A DNA stretch of 8,193 bases. It comes from an uncultured Bacillota bacterium (GTDB lineage Bacteria; Bacillota; Clostridia; Peptostreptococcales; Anaerovoracaceae). The translations under genes and the position numbers were made by a program. Shown here one piece after another: positions 6,042-8,193 of this stretch; position 1 is the first letter of the stretch; each line of letters starts with the position of its first letter. The stretch spans positions 1 to 8,193 of the forward strand of contig CAMJRV010000092.1 in NCBI GenBank assembly GCA_946408315.1, given 5' to 3'. Below the pieces are notes generated by a model. That model saw only the letters and a program-made list of their open reading frames with translations, ran no database searches and had not been told where the DNA came from.

Positions 6042-7732
6042 AGGACGCCTCCGGTGATTCTTCTCGTAAAATATGCGATAAAGGAACTGAGGTCCTCTAC
6101 CCCGTACAGTCTGCCCATCCGTTCGATGGACGTATGCTTCAGGTTCGCCCTGCTGATGATAAGCGGATCGGCAAGGATCCTGTCGATCGAATCAAGTGCG
6201 ATGACTCTGCCTCCTGAAAGCACCACACTGCTGTCCGCATATTCCAGCGCAAGATGCATGTCGTGGGTGATCAGAATGATCGCCACGCCGGTCTGTTTGA
6301 TCTCGTCCAGATAGGTCATAAATTCCCGATAGCTCGTATAGTCCTGCCCTGCGGTCGGTTCATCGAGGATGATGACCTTCGGCCCCATGGAAAGGATCGA
6401 CGCGATGGTGACTCTTTTCTTCTGCCCGTAGCTCAGGGAGGATACGGGCCAGTTTCTGTATTCATAAAGCCCGCAGATCTTCAGCGCTTCCTTGACCTTC
6501 CAGTCAACCTCTTCTTCTGCGGTTCCGAAGTTTCTCAAACCGAACGCGACCTCGTCGTAAATCATGTTTTTCGTAATCATATGATTCGGATTCTGCATTA
6601 CGAAGCCGATTGCCAGGGCGCGCCGCTTGGCGGTCCACTTGTCAATGCAGACCTCCTCAAAATACATGGAGCCCTTCTGGTATTTTACAAGGCCGGAAAT
6701 CGCCTTGAGCAGGGTGGATTTTCCTGCCCCGTTGTTTCCTACGATGGCAAGCATCTCGCCTTGCTTTACATCAAAGCCGACGTCCTTGATGGTATAGGGA
6801 TCATCCTTGTAGTACCGGTAACACACACCCTCCAGCCTCAAAATCGTCTTATTGTCGGGGCGCTTGCCGGAAAACCGGTCGGCCAGATAGCTGGAGACCA
6901 CCTGATCTTTAAATTTTATCGTATTTTCCAGTACAGAAATTCTGTCTTCCTCTTTGATCTCCACACCGCAGAGCTTCAGCATCTCCACATAGAGAGGCTG
7001 GCGCAGACCGCACCGGGGAAGGACGTCTTCCGCCAGCAGCCGGTCGGGGGAGCCGTCGAAGGCAACTCTGCCCTCCTCGATCACGATGACTCTGTCGAAG
7101 CTGTGTTCCAGCACGTCTTCGATTCGGTGCTCGATTACAACGATAGTCTTTCCCGTCCTGTCGTGGATATCGAGCATCGTCTCCATCGCCTTTTTCCCGC
7201 TGGCCGGGTCCAGATTGGCAAGGGGCTCGTCAAACAGGAGAATCGGCACGTTCATGGCCAGGATTCCCGCAATGGCTACCTTTTGCTTTTGTCCCCCCGA
7301 AAGATTTTGCGGAGGCTGACCCTTCTGTTCCAGCATATCGACCTGAGAAAGGGCATGGTCGACGATGGGGCCCATCTCTTCCGCGGGCACGCAGTCGTTC
7401 TCAAGGGCAAAGGCCACGTCCTCCCCCGCGCTCAGGCCGACAAACTGACAGTCCTGATCCTGAAGGATGCTTCCCACCTGTGTTCCCATGGCAAAGAGGG
7501 AACGGGTCTTCGGTTCCTCTCCGTTCACAAGGAGCCTTCCCTGGATTTCGCCTTTATAGGTAAAGGGAATTAGCCCATTGATACAATGGGCTAATGTCGA
7601 TTTGCCGCTTCCGCTTTTTCCTGTAATCAGTACCTTTTCCCCCTCTTCGATCGACAGATTGATATTGTGAAGGGTCGGCTCGTCGAGGTTGTTATACCGA
7701 AACGTCACATTCTCAAAGACAATTGCTTTCAT
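6038..7732 (-). CDS. Fused ECF transporter ATPase with two ABC domains (EcfA1A2 / YkoD-like)
   Basis: 564-residue cytoplasmic protein carrying both ATPase subunits of an ECF importer in one chain. Domain 1 (about 4-235): Walker A GKSGSGKST (38-46), Q-loop ILQDQDCQF, signature LSGGQ (144-148), Walker B ILLFDE (164-169), switch His202. A linker of about 60 residues (235-295) follows. Domain 2 (about 296-545): Walker A GNNGAGKST (332-340), Q-loop MQNPNHMI, signature LSYGQ (433-437), Walker B VIILDEPTAGQD (453-464), switch His490. Both sites look catalytically complete, unlike the RbsA-like ATPase in this window. The start at 7732 follows the S-component stop with no gap (TAAATG); the ribosome site, AAGAAGGACA, lies within the S-component's last codons. 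The 3' end overlaps ecfT by ATGA. Fused ECF ATPases usually belong to dedicated vitamin, thiamine-precursor or methionine-type systems; the sequence does not decide which. Confidence 0.95.
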   Translation of the reverse strand: MKAIVFENVTFRYNNLDEPTLHNINLSIEEGEKVLITGKSGSGKSTLAHCINGLIPFTYKGEIQGRLLVNGEEPKTRSLFAMGTQVGSILQDQDCQFVGLSAGEDVAFALENDCVPAEEMGPIVDHALSQVDMLEQKGQPPQNLSGGQKQKVAIAGILAMNVPILLFDEPLANLDPASGKKAMETMLDIHDRTGKTIVVIEHRIEDVLEHSFDRVIVIEEGRVAFDGSPDRLLAEDVLPRCGLRQPLYVEMLKLCGVEIKEEDRISVLENTIKFKDQVVSSYLADRFSGKRPDNKTILRLEGVCYRYYKDDPYTIKDVGFDVKQGEMLAIVGNNGAGKSTLLKAISGLVKYQKGSMYFEEVCIDKWTAKRRALAIGFVMQNPNHMITKNMIYDEVAFGLRNFGTAEEEVDWKVKEALKICGLYEYRNWPVSSLSYGQKKRVTIASILSMGPKVIILDEPTAGQDYTSYREFMTYLDEIKQTGVAIILITHDMHLALEYADSSVVLSGGRVIALDSIDRILADPLIISRANLKHTSIERMGRLYGVEDLSSFIAYFTRRITGGVL

Positions 7733-8193
7733 TTATATGTCCTTCTTGAGTCCCCTGTTTTTCGCCTTCGATCTTGCGATCAGGATAACGGCGGGAATCC
7801 CGATCACTGCGATGACGATCAGATTGGAAATGTTTGCAAGGGTGATCTGCACAAACAGCTTTTCCGTTGGCTCCCCATAAAGATATACGTCACCGAGATA
7901 GGCGAGGACGCTTCCCACGGCCATTCCGATCAGGGACCAGACATACATCATCGCGATATGAGCCTTGGTGCAGATTCCGCCCGCCGGATCAAACTTCCGG
8001 TCAAAGCGGACGAAGCCACCGAACAGACCCATCATGGCGGAGAGGAAAACCCAGCTCCACCATACGCTGCCATACATGAAGGCGTCGTTTAAAGCATGTC
8101 CGATAAATCCGATCAGAAAACCGGCCGCCGGTCCGAAAAACGCGCCAAAGATCGGCAGCAGCGCGATGGCAATCCGGAAGGAGGTGTTCGGTC
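7733..8193 (-). CDS. ECF transporter S component, UPF0397 family (5' end cut by window edge)
   Basis: Substrate-binding membrane subunit of the ECF importer. I read 152 codons from the right edge to the TAA at 7733; the frame is open at the edge and contains no internal stop. It starts within PNTSFRIAIALLPIFGAFFG, followed by GFLIGFIGHALNDAFMYGS and WWSWVFLSAMMGLFGG, a pattern I recognise from UPF0397 (ECF-ribofla_trS) proteins. Later segments are a helix with MYVWSLIGMAVGSVLAYLGD, then LYGEPTEKLFVQITLANIS and a final helix ending KAKNRGLKKDI. Family members are about 180 residues, so about 25-30 N-terminal residues and the start lie outside the window. The first internal ATG, at 8077, is not the real start. 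The ligand is unknown for most of this family. Any riboswitch that could name the ligand would lie upstream, off the right edge. Confidence 0.9.
   Translation of the reverse strand, partial: PNTSFRIAIALLPIFGAFFGPAAGFLIGFIGHALNDAFMYGSVWWSWVFLSAMMGLFGGFVRFDRKFDPAGGICTKAHIAMMYVWSLIGMAVGSVLAYLGDVYLYGEPTEKLFVQITLANISNLIVIAVIGIPAVILIARSKAKNRGLKKDI

Noticed and set aside
6254..7573. A 439-codon open frame on the plus strand opposite the ECF ATPase
   Set aside because: It is antisense to a well-supported double ABC ATPase, shows no recognisable domain, and looks like the low-complexity shadow common opposite GC-biased codons.

Overview
All genes in this window lie on the minus strand, so transcription runs from the right edge to the left. 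The sequence looks like a low-to-mid GC Firmicute, probably a gut-type Clostridia such as Lachnospiraceae. The reasons are strong AGGAGG-type ribosome sites, tightly packed ATGA-overlapping operons, a UPF0397-type ECF transporter and a ROK-regulated sugar ABC operon. This placement is an inference from gene content; no rRNA or other marker gene is present.

Right half (about 8193 to 4538): an energy-coupling factor (ECF) vitamin or micronutrient uptake operon. In transcription order it holds the 3' part of a UPF0397-family substrate-binding membrane S component (start outside the window), a single-chain double ATPase (two complete ABC domains), the transmembrane coupling protein EcfT, and a small HAD-IB phosphatase-like protein. 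The junctions are TAAATG, an ATGA overlap, and a stop codon lying inside the next ribosome site. A clear rho-independent terminator closes the operon.

Middle (4433 to 4638): the only real intergenic gap. It holds that terminator and then a promoter for the next operon. The promoter carries two near-identical AT-rich direct repeats and a palindrome, which look like regulator-binding sites.

Left half (4432 to 1): a sugar ABC importer operon of the ribose/galactose (CUT2) type. It starts with a ROK-family transcriptional regulator that is interrupted by an in-frame TAA codon, splitting it into a 255-codon N-terminal piece and a C-terminal remnant. Next come an RbsA-like double ATPase and two different RbsC-like permeases; the second runs off the left edge. 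No periplasmic-type sugar-binding protein is present; it may lie further left or elsewhere. The sugar is not identifiable from the sequence.

The components are known families. The points most worth checking are the disrupted regulator, its tandem operator, the phosphatase tied to the ECF operon, and the two-permease importer without a visible binding protein. I saw no mobile element, CRISPR array, tRNA or rRNA.
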